Source: Streptomyces kaniharaensis (GTDB lineage Bacteria > Actinomycetota > Actinomycetes > Streptomycetales > Streptomycetaceae). Taken from it: a DNA stretch of 64,000 nt. Positions 8,794 to 16,543 of this stretch are shown piece after piece. The stretch covers positions 1,116,001 to 1,180,000 of the forward strand of contig NZ_WBOF01000001.1 in the NCBI RefSeq assembly GCF_009569385.1, read 5' to 3'. Each line of letters begins with the position of its first letter. The first letter of the stretch is position 1. The notes under the pieces are model-generated. The model did not search any database and was not told the DNA's origin. It worked only from the letters and a program-made list of their open reading frames with translations. The position numbers and the translations under genes are program-made.

Positions 8794-9312
8794 CTATGGC
8801 AGCGCCAGCTCGAACCAGGTGACCTTGCCGTCGCCGCGCAGCTGCACGCCCCACGCGTCCGCGAGCGCCTCCACCAGCAGCAGCCCGCGGCCCGAGGTGG
8901 CGTACTCGGCGTCCGGGTCGCGCCGGCGGCCGGGCAGCCGGGCCGTGCCGTCCTGCACCTCGATCCGCAGCCGGTGATCGGTCCCGAGCACCGCGTCGAA
9001 CACCGCGCCCTTGCCGGTGTGCAGCAGCGCGTTCGTCACCAGCTCGGACGAGAGCAGCTCGGCGGTGTCCGCCAGCTCCGGCACCCCCCAGTGGCTCAGC
9101 GCCGTCCGCAGCCGCCGCCGGACCGCGCCGACCGCGACCAGATCGGCCGGGTCGAGCGTCAGATGGAGTCTGCGGTGCAGCGCACAGCCGGGAGCGACGG
9201 CGCCCGGCGTTGCGGTCCCCGTGGTGCCGGCCGTGCCCCCGGTCGGCGCGGACCGGTAGGCATCGCCCGAACTCGTCCGCTGCCGCGGGAATCGCGACTG
9301 ACCGTCCATCAA
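8794..9312 (-). CDS. Anti-sigma-type HATPase (172 aa)
   Basis: Single-domain histidine-kinase-like ATPase of the RsbW/SpoIIAB class. These proteins bind sigma factors or phosphorylate STAS antagonists. A ~45-residue Gly/Thr-rich N-terminal extension precedes the domain. The N-box is ELVTNALLHT (about residues 92-101), followed by RIEVQDGT and SGRGLLLVEALADAWGVQL. The last motif is nearly identical to the HATPase domain of the neighbouring SpoIIE protein, which suggests duplication. Two Met codons are adjacent at the start and the first is used here. No STAS or sigma-factor gene is present in the window. Confidence 0.9.
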   Translation of the reverse strand: MMDGQSRFPRQRTSSGDAYRSAPTGGTAGTTGTATPGAVAPGCALHRRLHLTLDPADLVAVGAVRRRLRTALSHWGVPELADTAELLSSELVTNALLHTGKGAVFDAVLGTDHRLRIEVQDGTARLPGRRRDPDAEYATSGRGLLLVEALADAWGVQLRGDGKVTWFELALP

Positions 9313-9778
9313 CTCATGCCCCCGCCCTCAATCCGGGCTCCCGCGTCCGGATCCCCCGCCGGCCGGGTGGCCCTCCTCGTTCTGGCCACCCATCGTCATG
9401 CCCAGTTGACGGCGTTTGCAACAGTGTGCGTCCGATCACGTGGGGTGAAAGGGGCACGGAGAGGTTCACGTGATCCAACTGACCGCGCCGGACAGGTTTG
9501 CGATGTGCAGAGACCGTTTTCGAGCCCGCCCCCTGCCGATCCCGCGCACACCCGGCGCGCGGAACCGCCCCCTCCTCACCTCGCGCGCCGTCGCACCGTT
9601 CCTCCTCCTCGCCCCCCTGCGCCCCGCCCGGCGAGCCGAACCACCGCGGACGGGCAACGCTGGACAGGGCGGCCCGGTCCGGGTTCAATGACCCGAGAAG
9701 TTTGAACGACGTTCTAACATCCCCCGGGCCGACCCCCCTGCCTGCCCGAGGGGCCCGACGACCCGCCAGCGAGGAACC
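9313..9778. other. Divergent promoter region, anti-sigma HATPase / ureAB
   Basis: 466 bp without a credible gene. It holds a 9-bp inverted repeat GATCACGTG / CACGTGATC (9434-9442 and 9467-9475), and close to ureAB a cluster of TTGAAC-type half sites (9683-9717). Both directions must be served by promoters here. Confidence 0.5.
9701..9717. promoter_or_regulatory. Candidate TetR operator before ureAB
   Basis: TTTGAAC-GAC-GTTCTAA is an inverted repeat with one mismatch in 7-bp arms. A further GTTCAA half site lies at 9683-9688. The site sits 62 nt before the ureAB GTG, and the TetR gene at 13495 closes the same cluster. That TetR is the obvious candidate to bind here, but this is inference. Confidence 0.45.
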
Positions 9779-10489
9779 GTGCGACTGACCCCCACCGAGC
9801 GGGACCGGCTGCTGATCTTCACAGCAGCCGAGCTGGCCCGCGCCCGCCGCGCCCGGGGCGTACGCCTCAACATCCCCGAGGCCACCGCCCTGATCGCGGA
9901 CACCGTCTGCGAGGCCGCCCGCGACGGCCTCCGGCTCGCCGAGGCCATCGAGGCCGGGCGCAGCGTGCTCACCGCCGACGACGTGCTGCCCGGCGTGCCG
10001 GACGTCGTCACCGTCATCCAGGTCGAGGCCGTGTTCGACGACGGCACCCGGCTGGCCGTCGTCAACGACCCGTTCAAGGGCGCCGGCTCGCTCGGCGACG
10101 AGGCCCCCGGCGGAGCGCTGGCCGGCGACGGCGCCGGCTACGACCCCGTCGAGGAGACGGTGGTGCTCCCCGTCCACAACACCGCCGAGGTGCCGATCTC
10201 GGTCACCTCGCACTTCCACTTCTTCGAGGCCAACCCGCGCCTGGCCTTCGACCGCGCCGCCGCCTACGGCACCCACCTGGCCGTACCGGCCGGCTCCTCG
10301 GTGCGCTTCGACCCGGGCGCCACCGTCGAGGTCGGCCTGGTGCCGATCGGCGGCGAGCGCGTCGCGATCGGCTTCGCCGGCCTGGTGGACGGTCCGCTGG
10401 ACGCGCCCGGCGCGAAGGAGGCCGCCCTGGCGAAGGCCCGCGCGACCGGCTACCTGACCAGCTTCGACGACGCGGAGGTGCCGTCATGA
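9779..10489 (+). CDS. ureAB: Fused urease gamma/beta subunit UreAB (236 aa)
   Basis: Structural subunit of a urease-type amidohydrolase. Residues 1-100 are the gamma domain (MRLTPTERDRLLIFTAAELARA...LNIPEATALI). A linker of about 30 residues leads to the beta domain, which has the signature VTSHFHFFEANPRLAFDR followed by RFDPGATVEVGLVPIGG. The start is GTG 9779 after GAGGAACC. The stop overlaps by 4 nt the ATG of a mini-ORF that itself overlaps ureC, so translation is probably coupled throughout. No ureD, ureE, ureF or ureG gene is present, so nickel loading would need accessory genes elsewhere. Confidence 0.92.
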   Translation: MRLTPTERDRLLIFTAAELARARRARGVRLNIPEATALIADTVCEAARDGLRLAEAIEAGRSVLTADDVLPGVPDVVTVIQVEAVFDDGTRLAVVNDPFKGAGSLGDEAPGGALAGDGAGYDPVEETVVLPVHNTAEVPISVTSHFHFFEANPRLAFDRAAAYGTHLAVPAGSSVRFDPGATVEVGLVPIGGERVAIGFAGLVDGPLDAPGAKEAALAKARATGYLTSFDDAEVPS

Positions 10490-10563
10490 GCGAGCGGAGC
10501 AAGCAATTGAGCGGAGTGGCCACGTGGGCGTGGTCCGCCGAGCGAAGCGAGGCGGGGGCATGA
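10486..10563 (+). repeat. Linker element encoding a 25-aa mini-ORF, copy A
   Basis: A 78-nt element exactly fills the gap between ureAB and ureC. It is one open frame (MSERSKQLSG...AERSEAGA). Its ATG overlaps the ureAB stop (ATGA) and its TGA overlaps the ureC ATG (ATGA). Both ends match copy B at 32202-32282: the left end reads TGAGCGAGCG-R-AGCAAGC and the right end CGCCGAGCGAAGCGAGG-Y-GGG, while the middle differs. The mini-peptide is very Ser/Arg/Glu-rich and looks like a by-product of coupling rather than a functional protein. Confidence 0.8.
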
Positions 10564-12281
10564 CCGCCATCAGTGCGCACGACTACATCTCGGTGCACGG
10601 CCTCCGCGCCGGCGACCGGATCCGGCTCGGCGACAGCGGCCTGATCGTCCGTGTCGAGTCCGACTCGCAGGCGCCCGGCGAGGAGTTCCTGGCCGGCTTC
10701 GGCAAGACCGCCCGCGACGGCCTGCACCTCAAGGCCGCCGCCGTCCGCGAGACCTGCGACGTCGTCATCAGCAACGTGCTGGTGATCGACGCGGTCCAGG
10801 GCATCCGCAAGACCTCGATCGGCCTGATCGACGGCCGGATCGCCTCGATCGGGCGGGCCGGCAACCCGGACACCCTCGACGGCGTGGACGTCGTCGTCGG
10901 CACCGGCACCACGATCGTCTCCGGCGAGGGCCTGATCGCCACCGCCGGCGCCATCGACACCCACGTCCACCTGCTCTCGCCGCGCATCATGGAGGCCTCG
11001 CTCGCCTCCGGCGTCACCACGATCATCGGCCAGGAGTTCGGCCCGGTCTGGGGCGTCGGCGTCAACTCGCCGTGGGCGCTCCGGCACGCGTTCAACGCCT
11101 TCGACGCCTGGCCCGTCAACATCGGCTTCCTGGGCCGCGGTTCGTCCTCCGACCCGGCCCCGCTGGTCGAGGCGCTCGCCGAGGGCGGCGCCTCCGGCTT
11201 CAAGGTGCACGAGGACATGGGCGCGCACACCCGCGCGCTGGACACCGCGCTGCGCGTCGCCGACGAGTACGACGTCCAGGTCGCCCTGCACACCGACGGG
11301 CTGAACGAGTGCCTGTCCGTCGAGGACACCCTCAAGGTGCTGGAGGGCCGCACCATCCACGCCTTCCACATCGAGGGCTGCGGCGGCGGGCACGTCCCCA
11401 ACGTCCTCAAGATGGCGGGCGTGCCGAACGTCATCGGCTCCTCCACCAACCCCACCCTGCCCTTCGGCCGGGACGCGCTCGGCGAGCACTTCGGCATGAT
11501 CGTCTCCGCCCACGACCTCAAGGTCGACCTGCCCGGCGACGCCGCCATGGCCCGCGACCGCATCCGCGCCGGCACGATGGGCGCCGAGGACGTCCTGCAC
11601 GACCTCGGGGTCATCGGCATCACTTCCTCCGACGCCCAGGGCATGGGCCGCGCCGGCGAGACCGTGCGCCGCACCTTCGCCATGGCCGGCAAGATGAAGG
11701 CCGAACTCGGCCCGCTCGACGGCACCGGCTCCTACGGCACCACCGAGAGCGGCGACGACAACGAGCGCGTGCTGCGCTACATCGCCAAGCTCACCATCAA
11801 CCCGGCCATCGCCCACGGGCTCGTCCACGAGGTCGGCTCGATCGAGGTCGGCAAGCTCGCCGACCTCGTGCTCTGGCGCCCCGACCACTTCGGCGCCAAG
11901 CCGCAGCTCGTCCTCAAGGCCGGATTCCCCGCATACGGTGTGGTCGGCGACCCCAACGCCTCCACCGACCGCTGCGAACCGCTCGTCCTCGGACCGCAGT
12001 TCGGCGCCCACGGCGCGACCGCCGCCGACATCTCGGTCGCCTTCGTCGCCCAGGCCGCCGCCGACGGCGCCTACCTCGACCGCCCCGCCGACGGCCTGCC
12101 CACCCGCCGTCGCCGCGTCGGCGTGCGCAACACGCGCGGCATCGGCCCGCGCGACATGGTGCGCAACGCCCGCATCGGGCACGTCGAGGTGAACGAGACC
12201 GGCCTGGTCTCGCTGGACGGCTCGCCGCTGCGCTCCGAACCCGCGGACAGCGTCTCGCTCAGCCGCCTCTACTTCCTCTGA
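10560..12281 (+). CDS. ureC: Urease alpha-subunit-like amidohydrolase (573 aa)
   Basis: Catalytic subunit of the urease family, full length. The metal ligands are visible: IDTHVH, the carbamylated-Lys region GFKVHED, ALHTDGLNE, AFHIEG and SSDAQGMGR. The mobile-flap region differs from true ureases: canonical MLMVCHHL reads MIVSAHDL here, so the flap Cys is Ala and the second His is Asp, while the catalytic flap His is retained. SGF after the DTLNE motif is also changed (DGLNECLS). A dinuclear metal centre is likely, but the substrate may be a substituted urea rather than urea. It lies between UreAB and agmatine deiminase. The ATG at 10560 overlaps the upstream mini-ORF stop. Confidence 0.9.
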   Translation: MTAISAHDYISVHGLRAGDRIRLGDSGLIVRVESDSQAPGEEFLAGFGKTARDGLHLKAAAVRETCDVVISNVLVIDAVQGIRKTSIGLIDGRIASIGRAGNPDTLDGVDVVVGTGTTIVSGEGLIATAGAIDTHVHLLSPRIMEASLASGVTTIIGQEFGPVWGVGVNSPWALRHAFNAFDAWPVNIGFLGRGSSSDPAPLVEALAEGGASGFKVHEDMGAHTRALDTALRVADEYDVQVALHTDGLNECLSVEDTLKVLEGRTIHAFHIEGCGGGHVPNVLKMAGVPNVIGSSTNPTLPFGRDALGEHFGMIVSAHDLKVDLPGDAAMARDRIRAGTMGAEDVLHDLGVIGITSSDAQGMGRAGETVRRTFAMAGKMKAELGPLDGTGSYGTTESGDDNERVLRYIAKLTINPAIAHGLVHEVGSIEVGKLADLVLWRPDHFGAKPQLVLKAGFPAYGVVGDPNASTDRCEPLVLGPQFGAHGATAADISVAFVAQAAADGAYLDRPADGLPTRRRRVGVRNTRGIGPRDMVRNARIGHVEVNETGLVSLDGSPLRSEPADSVSLSRLYFL

Positions 12282-12313
12282 CCTGCCCTCGCCTTTCTTT
12301 CAAGGACCGCCAG

Positions 12314-13360
12314 ATGACCACGCCCACGCCCGCCTCCCTCGGCTACCGGATGCCCGCCGAATGGCACCCGCACGACCGCACCTGGATGGCCTTCCCGACC
12401 ACCAACCCCACCTTCGACAGCCCCGAGCAGCTGCACGCGGGCCGCGAGGCCTGGGCCGCGGTCGCCAACACCATCGTCCGGTACGAGCCGGTGACGCTGA
12501 TCGTCAACACCGGCGAGACCGCGCAGGCCCGCGAGTACGTCTCCGAGCAGGTCGAGATCGTCGAGCGCCCGCTGAACGACGCCTGGATGCGCGACATCGG
12601 CCCGTCCTTCCTGATCGACGGCAAGGGCGCGCTCGCCGCCGCCGACTGGATCTTCAACGGCTGGGGCGCGCAGGGCTGGGCCCGCTGGGACAAGGACCAG
12701 CACATCGCCGAGCACATCAGCGAACTGACGGATGTTCAGCGCTTCGCCTCGCGCCTGATCAACGAAGGTGGCGGCATCCACGTCGACGGCGAGGGCACGG
12801 TGCTGGTCACCGAGACCGTCCAGCTCGGCGAGGGCCGCAACTCCGACTGGACCAAGGAGGACGTCGAGGCCGAGCTGCACGCCTTCCTCGGCACCACCAA
12901 GGCGATCTGGCTGCCGCGCGGACTCACCCGCGACTACGACGAGTTCGGCACTCGCGGCCACATCGACATCGTCGCCTCCTTCGTGCGCCCCGGCGTCGTC
13001 GTCGCCCACGTCCAGCCGGACCCGGCGCACCCGGACCACGCCGTCTGCCAGGAGCTCGTCGCCATCCTGCGCGCCGCCACGGACGCGCAGGGCCGGCAGC
13101 TGGAGGTCATCGAACTGCCCGCCCCCACCGTCCTGCTGGACGAGGACGGCGAGCCGGTCGACTACTCCTACATCAACCACTACGTGGCCAACGGCGCCGT
13201 CATCCTGTGCGCCTTCGACGACCCGCGCGACCAGGAGGCCGCCGACATCCTCGGCGAGGCCTACCCGGGCCGAACCGTCGAACTCGTCGACGCCCGCGAG
13301 ATCTTCGCCAACGGCGGCGGCATCCACTGCATCACCCAGCAGCAGCCGAAGACCGTCTGA
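12314..13360 (+). CDS. aguA: Agmatine deiminase (348 aa)
   Basis: Guanidine-modifying enzyme that converts agmatine to N-carbamoylputrescine and ammonia. It has the family N-terminus (GYRMPAEWHPHDRTWMAFP), the substrate motifs MRDIGPSF and NEGGGIHVDGEG, GTRGHIDIVASF, and the nucleophilic Cys in GGGIHCITQQQP near the C-terminus. The length is normal. It lies 32 nt after ureC with its own AAGGA ribosome binding site. No N-carbamoylputrescine amidohydrolase (aguB) follows, which makes the upstream urease-like enzyme a candidate for the next step. Its stop codon is inside a tandem repeat. Confidence 0.95.
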   Translation: MTTPTPASLGYRMPAEWHPHDRTWMAFPTTNPTFDSPEQLHAGREAWAAVANTIVRYEPVTLIVNTGETAQAREYVSEQVEIVERPLNDAWMRDIGPSFLIDGKGALAAADWIFNGWGAQGWARWDKDQHIAEHISELTDVQRFASRLINEGGGIHVDGEGTVLVTETVQLGEGRNSDWTKEDVEAELHAFLGTTKAIWLPRGLTRDYDEFGTRGHIDIVASFVRPGVVVAHVQPDPAHPDHAVCQELVAILRAATDAQGRQLEVIELPAPTVLLDEDGEPVDYSYINHYVANGAVILCAFDDPRDQEAADILGEAYPGRTVELVDAREIFANGGGIHCITQQQPKTV

Positions 13361-13384
13361 CCGTCTGACCGTCTGACCGTCTGA
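13351..13384 (+). repeat. Stop-codon-spanning tandem repeat after aguA
   Basis: GACCGTCT is repeated four times without error, and the first copy holds the aguA stop. Because 8 is not a multiple of 3, TGA occurs at 13358, 13366, 13374 and 13382, covering all three frames. Confidence 0.9.
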
Positions 13385-13420
13385 CCGGCCAGCCTTCGCC
13401 GACTGCGCCGTCTTTCGTTC

Positions 13421-13457
13421 GCTACCGGAGTGGGGCCGCCTCCCCTGCTCCGGTAGC
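13421..13457. promoter_or_regulatory. 10-bp inverted repeat between aguA and tetR
   Basis: GCTACCGGAG / CTCCGGTAGC, perfect 10-bp arms with a 17-nt spacer, lies 38 nt before the tetR ATG. It may be an aguA terminator or an autoregulatory TetR operator; the long spacer favours neither. Confidence 0.5.
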
Positions 13458-13494
13458 GTTCGGACCTCCGTTCCACCGAGGGAGAGCACTGCAC

Positions 13495-14097
13495 ATGGCG
13501 GACGCCCGCCCCCGCCGACCGGCGCGCCCCCGCGAGGAGGTCTACGCGACGGCGCGAGCCGCGATCGCCGAACACGGGCTCGCCAAACTCACCATGGCCG
13601 GGCTCGGCAAACAGCTCCAGATGAGCGCCGGGCACCTGCTGTACTACTTCGGCAGCAAGGACCAGCTGCTGCTGGAGACCCTCCGCTGGAGCGAGGACCA
13701 ACTCGGCGCCCGCCGCCGCGAGGCCCTCGCCGACGGCGACCGGGACGTCTGGGACCGACTCGCCGCCTACATCCGGCTCTACCTCCCGGAAGGACCCGGC
13801 GACCCGCGCTGGATCCTCTGGGTCGAGGTGTGGGGCCGCTCCCCCGCCAGCGCCGAACTCCGCCAGGGCCAGCAGGACATCGAGGCACCCTGGCAGGCCG
13901 ACCTGGTCGCCCTGATCGACGAGGGAACCGCCACCGGCCACTTCACGCCCGGCCCGTCCGCCGACCGGGCCGCCCAGATCCGCGCCCTCCTCGACGGCCT
14001 CGCCGTCCCCCTCGCCATCGGGCTCCCCGACACCCACCTTCCGGCCGCCGTCAGCCACGCCACCACCGTCGCCGGCATCCTCCTCCGCACGCCCTGA
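13495..14097 (+). CDS. TetR-family regulator of the ure-like/aguA cluster (200 aa)
   Basis: TetR/AcrR repressor. The N-terminal helix-turn-helix is at about residues 12-58 (REEVYATARAAIAEHGLAKLTMAGLGKQL, then MSAGHLLYYFGSKDQLLLETL). The C-terminal ligand domain begins near residue 85 (WDRLAAYIRLYL) and ends DGLAVPLAIGLPDTHLPAAV, which resembles BetI-type regulators. GGGAGAG upstream supports the ATG at 13495. It follows aguA in the same direction, so it probably controls the cluster and responds to a polyamine or related amine; that ligand is inferred. Confidence 0.9.
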   Translation: MADARPRRPARPREEVYATARAAIAEHGLAKLTMAGLGKQLQMSAGHLLYYFGSKDQLLLETLRWSEDQLGARRREALADGDRDVWDRLAAYIRLYLPEGPGDPRWILWVEVWGRSPASAELRQGQQDIEAPWQADLVALIDEGTATGHFTPGPSADRAAQIRALLDGLAVPLAIGLPDTHLPAAVSHATTVAGILLRTP

Positions 14098-14132
14098 GGG
14101 GCGGTGGGCTGCTCGTTCCGACCGGAGCGCCG

Positions 14133-15647
14133 CTATTGCGTCCAGATCGCGGCGGCCGTGCGGTCGTCGGCGTAGCCCTTGGCGCGGACCTGCACCTGGC
14201 GGAGGAAGTCGACCGTGCCCGGCGGGTGCGGGTGGGCCCAGTGGGAGGAGAGGAAGTGGGCCACGGCCGGCTCGTCCGCGATCGGTCGGGCCAGGCCCGG
14301 GGTGCAGAGCAGCAGGATGTCGCCCGGGGTGGCCGGGACCAGGCGGAAGCGGAACGGCCGCGGGTCCGGCAGCATGGCGTCGGGCGCCGGCGGCTGACCG
14401 TCCGGGTGGTGCAGCAGCCTGGCCGCGTAGGCGTCGATCCAGTGACCGGAGCGCAGCAGGTACAGCCCGCCCGGTCCGACGCCGAACGCCGCCCGGTGGC
14501 CGGCCGCCGGGTCGAGCGACACCAGCAGGCAGTGCAGCGACGCCGGGTCCCCTTCCGCTCGGGGCGCCAGTGCCCGCAGCGGGGCCGCGGCGCCGGTGGC
14601 CAGCCGCTGGAGGCCGTAGCGGAGCCGGTCGCGGGCGCCGGCACGCAGGTCGGCGACGAGGCCGGCCCGGCTGCGGCCGATCGCGGCGGCGAGCTGGCGG
14701 CAGGCCTCGCCGGTGGCGATGGTGACGGCCTCCGGGGGAATCGCCACCCCCTCGGCCTCGGTGCCGGTGGCGTGGAAACCGCCGAGCACCGCGAGCAGCA
14801 GCCCGTCGGGCCCCTCGCCGAACCTGGTCACCAGCAGCGCGTCCCGGCGAGGCTCACCCCGGTGACGGGCGGAGTCGCCGCGGACGGAGACGGCCCGCAG
14901 TATGGCCGACCCGTACTGGGCCCCTTCCAGCACGGTGTCCGGCACGACCGTCCCGAGCGACCCCGGGTCCGCCTCCGGCACGGCCGTCGGCTCCGGCCCG
15001 TACGCCGGCGGGCGCTCACCCACGTGCGGCACGGCCGCCGCGCCGTCGGCCAGCGGCGAACGAACGACCGGGCGCGGTGCCGGGGCGGGTTCGGGCTCGG
15101 CCGTGTGATCCGGTTCCGGCTCGGGCGGCGAGGTGTGGACGGCCTCGGGCTGACGCTGCGGGTCCTGGGCGGCCTCGGCCTCGGCATCGGCATCGGCATC
15201 AGGTCCCGCCTCGGGCGCCGGGACAGCGTCAGGGGACTGTTCGGCTGCGGGCTCAGGCCCGGATTCGGGCTCCGACTCCGGCTCCGGCTCGGGCTCCGGC
15301 TCGGGGGACTGCGGCTTGTCGAGGCTGACGGGGGCGGACGGGAAGGAGGGGGCCGGGAACTTGTGGGTCTCGGACGGGGCGGGCCCGATCACGCCGAGAG
15401 CGGTGTCGAACCAGTCGTCGAAGCTGTCCCGTTCCGCCGCGGGCTCAGCGGTCGCGGTCTCGGCCTCTTCACCGGTGCGCCGGGGGGCGATGAGGCCGGC
15501 CGCCGTGTCGAACCAGTCGTCGACGCTGCCCTCGCCCGGGCCGGCGTCGGGGGTGTCGAGGAGGGTGCCCGCCGGACCGTCGTAGACGGCGTCCCACCAG
15601 GCGTCGTCGGACCGGCGGGGCTGTGCGGGTGCACCCTGGTTGCTCAT
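14133..15647 (-). CDS. PP2C-like protein with N-terminal DDWFDTA repeats (504 aa)
   Basis: Two-part protein. Residues 1-95 hold three related short motifs: DAWWDAVYDGPAGTLLDT, VDDWFDTAAGLIAPRR and FDDWFDTALGVIGPAP. An acidic, proline-rich stretch follows (about 105-215, EPEPEPEPES type). The C-terminal ~270 residues resemble PP2C/PPM phosphatases (GAILRAVSVRGDSARHRGEPRRDALLVTRFG, LLLAVLGGF, GDILLLCTPGLA, DDRTAAAIW), although the usual metal-binding DGxGG reads LGGF here. I infer a possibly inactive or metal-poor phosphatase fold with a docking tail. It stands alone between unrelated genes. Confidence 0.8.
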   Translation of the reverse strand: MSNQGAPAQPRRSDDAWWDAVYDGPAGTLLDTPDAGPGEGSVDDWFDTAAGLIAPRRTGEEAETATAEPAAERDSFDDWFDTALGVIGPAPSETHKFPAPSFPSAPVSLDKPQSPEPEPEPEPESEPESGPEPAAEQSPDAVPAPEAGPDADADAEAEAAQDPQRQPEAVHTSPPEPEPDHTAEPEPAPAPRPVVRSPLADGAAAVPHVGERPPAYGPEPTAVPEADPGSLGTVVPDTVLEGAQYGSAILRAVSVRGDSARHRGEPRRDALLVTRFGEGPDGLLLAVLGGFHATGTEAEGVAIPPEAVTIATGEACRQLAAAIGRSRAGLVADLRAGARDRLRYGLQRLATGAAAPLRALAPRAEGDPASLHCLLVSLDPAAGHRAAFGVGPGGLYLLRSGHWIDAYAARLLHHPDGQPPAPDAMLPDPRPFRFRLVPATPGDILLLCTPGLARPIADEPAVAHFLSSHWAHPHPPGTVDFLRQVQVRAKGYADDRTAAAIWTQ

Positions 15648-15941
15648 CTGGCGGCTCCTGGTCGGTCCGTGGTCGCGCCGCCCCGGGCGGGGCCGGACTC
15701 GACGTCATTGTCTCGAAGTGCAACGACGCTGTCCGGGTTTCGGCGACAACCGGACACCGATCCGGATGATCCGAGCCACGGCCCCGCGGCCCGGTTCACC
15801 GCCGTGTTCGCTCCCGTTCCGTCCGGGCTTGCCGGAAGTGCCCGGAGCAGGGCGTTTCCGTGCTGTTCCGTTCCGCGAGTGCCCGGAAAAGGGGCCGGAG
15901 GAGGGGCATCGCTTCACTCGTTCGGCTGATTAAATGTGCGC
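15648..15941. other. Divergent intergenic region
   Basis: 294 bp between the PP2C-like gene and a small secreted protein. I see no RNA gene, repeat or clear operator; both promoters must lie here. Confidence 0.35.
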
Positions 15942-16442
15942 ATGACCGTGTCGGCCCCCAGACTGCCCCGACCGGGGAGGGCCGTACGGGCGGGCCGCCC
16001 GGCGGGTGTGCTGTGGATCCTGCTGCTGGTCGCGCTGCTGACGGCGCTGCCGTGCGCGGGTCAGGCCAGGGCCGCCGACCAGGACTCCCGGACGGCGTCC
16101 ACCACGGTGAGCGCGACCTCGGCCACGGCCGCGACAGCGACAGCTAGAAGTGCCACCGGCCTAGCCGCCAAGGCAGCCGGATACCGCCTGCACGCCGAGG
16201 GCCAGCGGCACCGGACCTGGTGTTCGGCCGACGGCCGGCCGCCGCACCGCGACAAGGACTGCTCCAGCCACCCGTACTGCGCCCAGGACGCCCAGCTGCC
16301 GAACCCGCCGCCGCAGCCGCAGCCGGCGGTGTCACCACACACGGAGGCGCCGGAGGCACTGCCACGGGTGGCGCCCGCCGGGCTGCTGGTCGGTCCGCAT
16401 CCGGCGCCCGATCTGTACGAGCTCCAGGTACACCGGTCCTGA
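15942..16442 (+). CDS. Small exported hypothetical protein (166 aa)
   Basis: Predicted exported protein. A basic N-terminus is followed by a hydrophobic core (VLWILLLVALLTALPCAG) and a likely signal-peptidase site at AGQARA-A near residue 45. The mature part is short, with three cysteines (TWCSADG, DKDCSSHPYCAQD) that could form a disulfide, then a proline-rich stretch. The family is not recognised. ATG 15942 is preferred over GTG 15936, two codons upstream. The downstream DUF3105 gene is 101 nt away, with a 7-bp hairpin (16453-16470) between. Confidence 0.65.
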   Translation: MTVSAPRLPRPGRAVRAGRPAGVLWILLLVALLTALPCAGQARAADQDSRTASTTVSATSATAATATARSATGLAAKAAGYRLHAEGQRHRTWCSADGRPPHRDKDCSSHPYCAQDAQLPNPPPQPQPAVSPHTEAPEALPRVAPAGLLVGPHPAPDLYELQVHRS

Positions 16443-16543
16443 GCGGAACCCACCGTCCGGAAACGGACGGATCCGCCCTCCGCCCTCTTCAGCCGACCGT
16501 CGCGCCGCCCTCAGGGCGCGGCGGGGACAAGGACACAACCACC

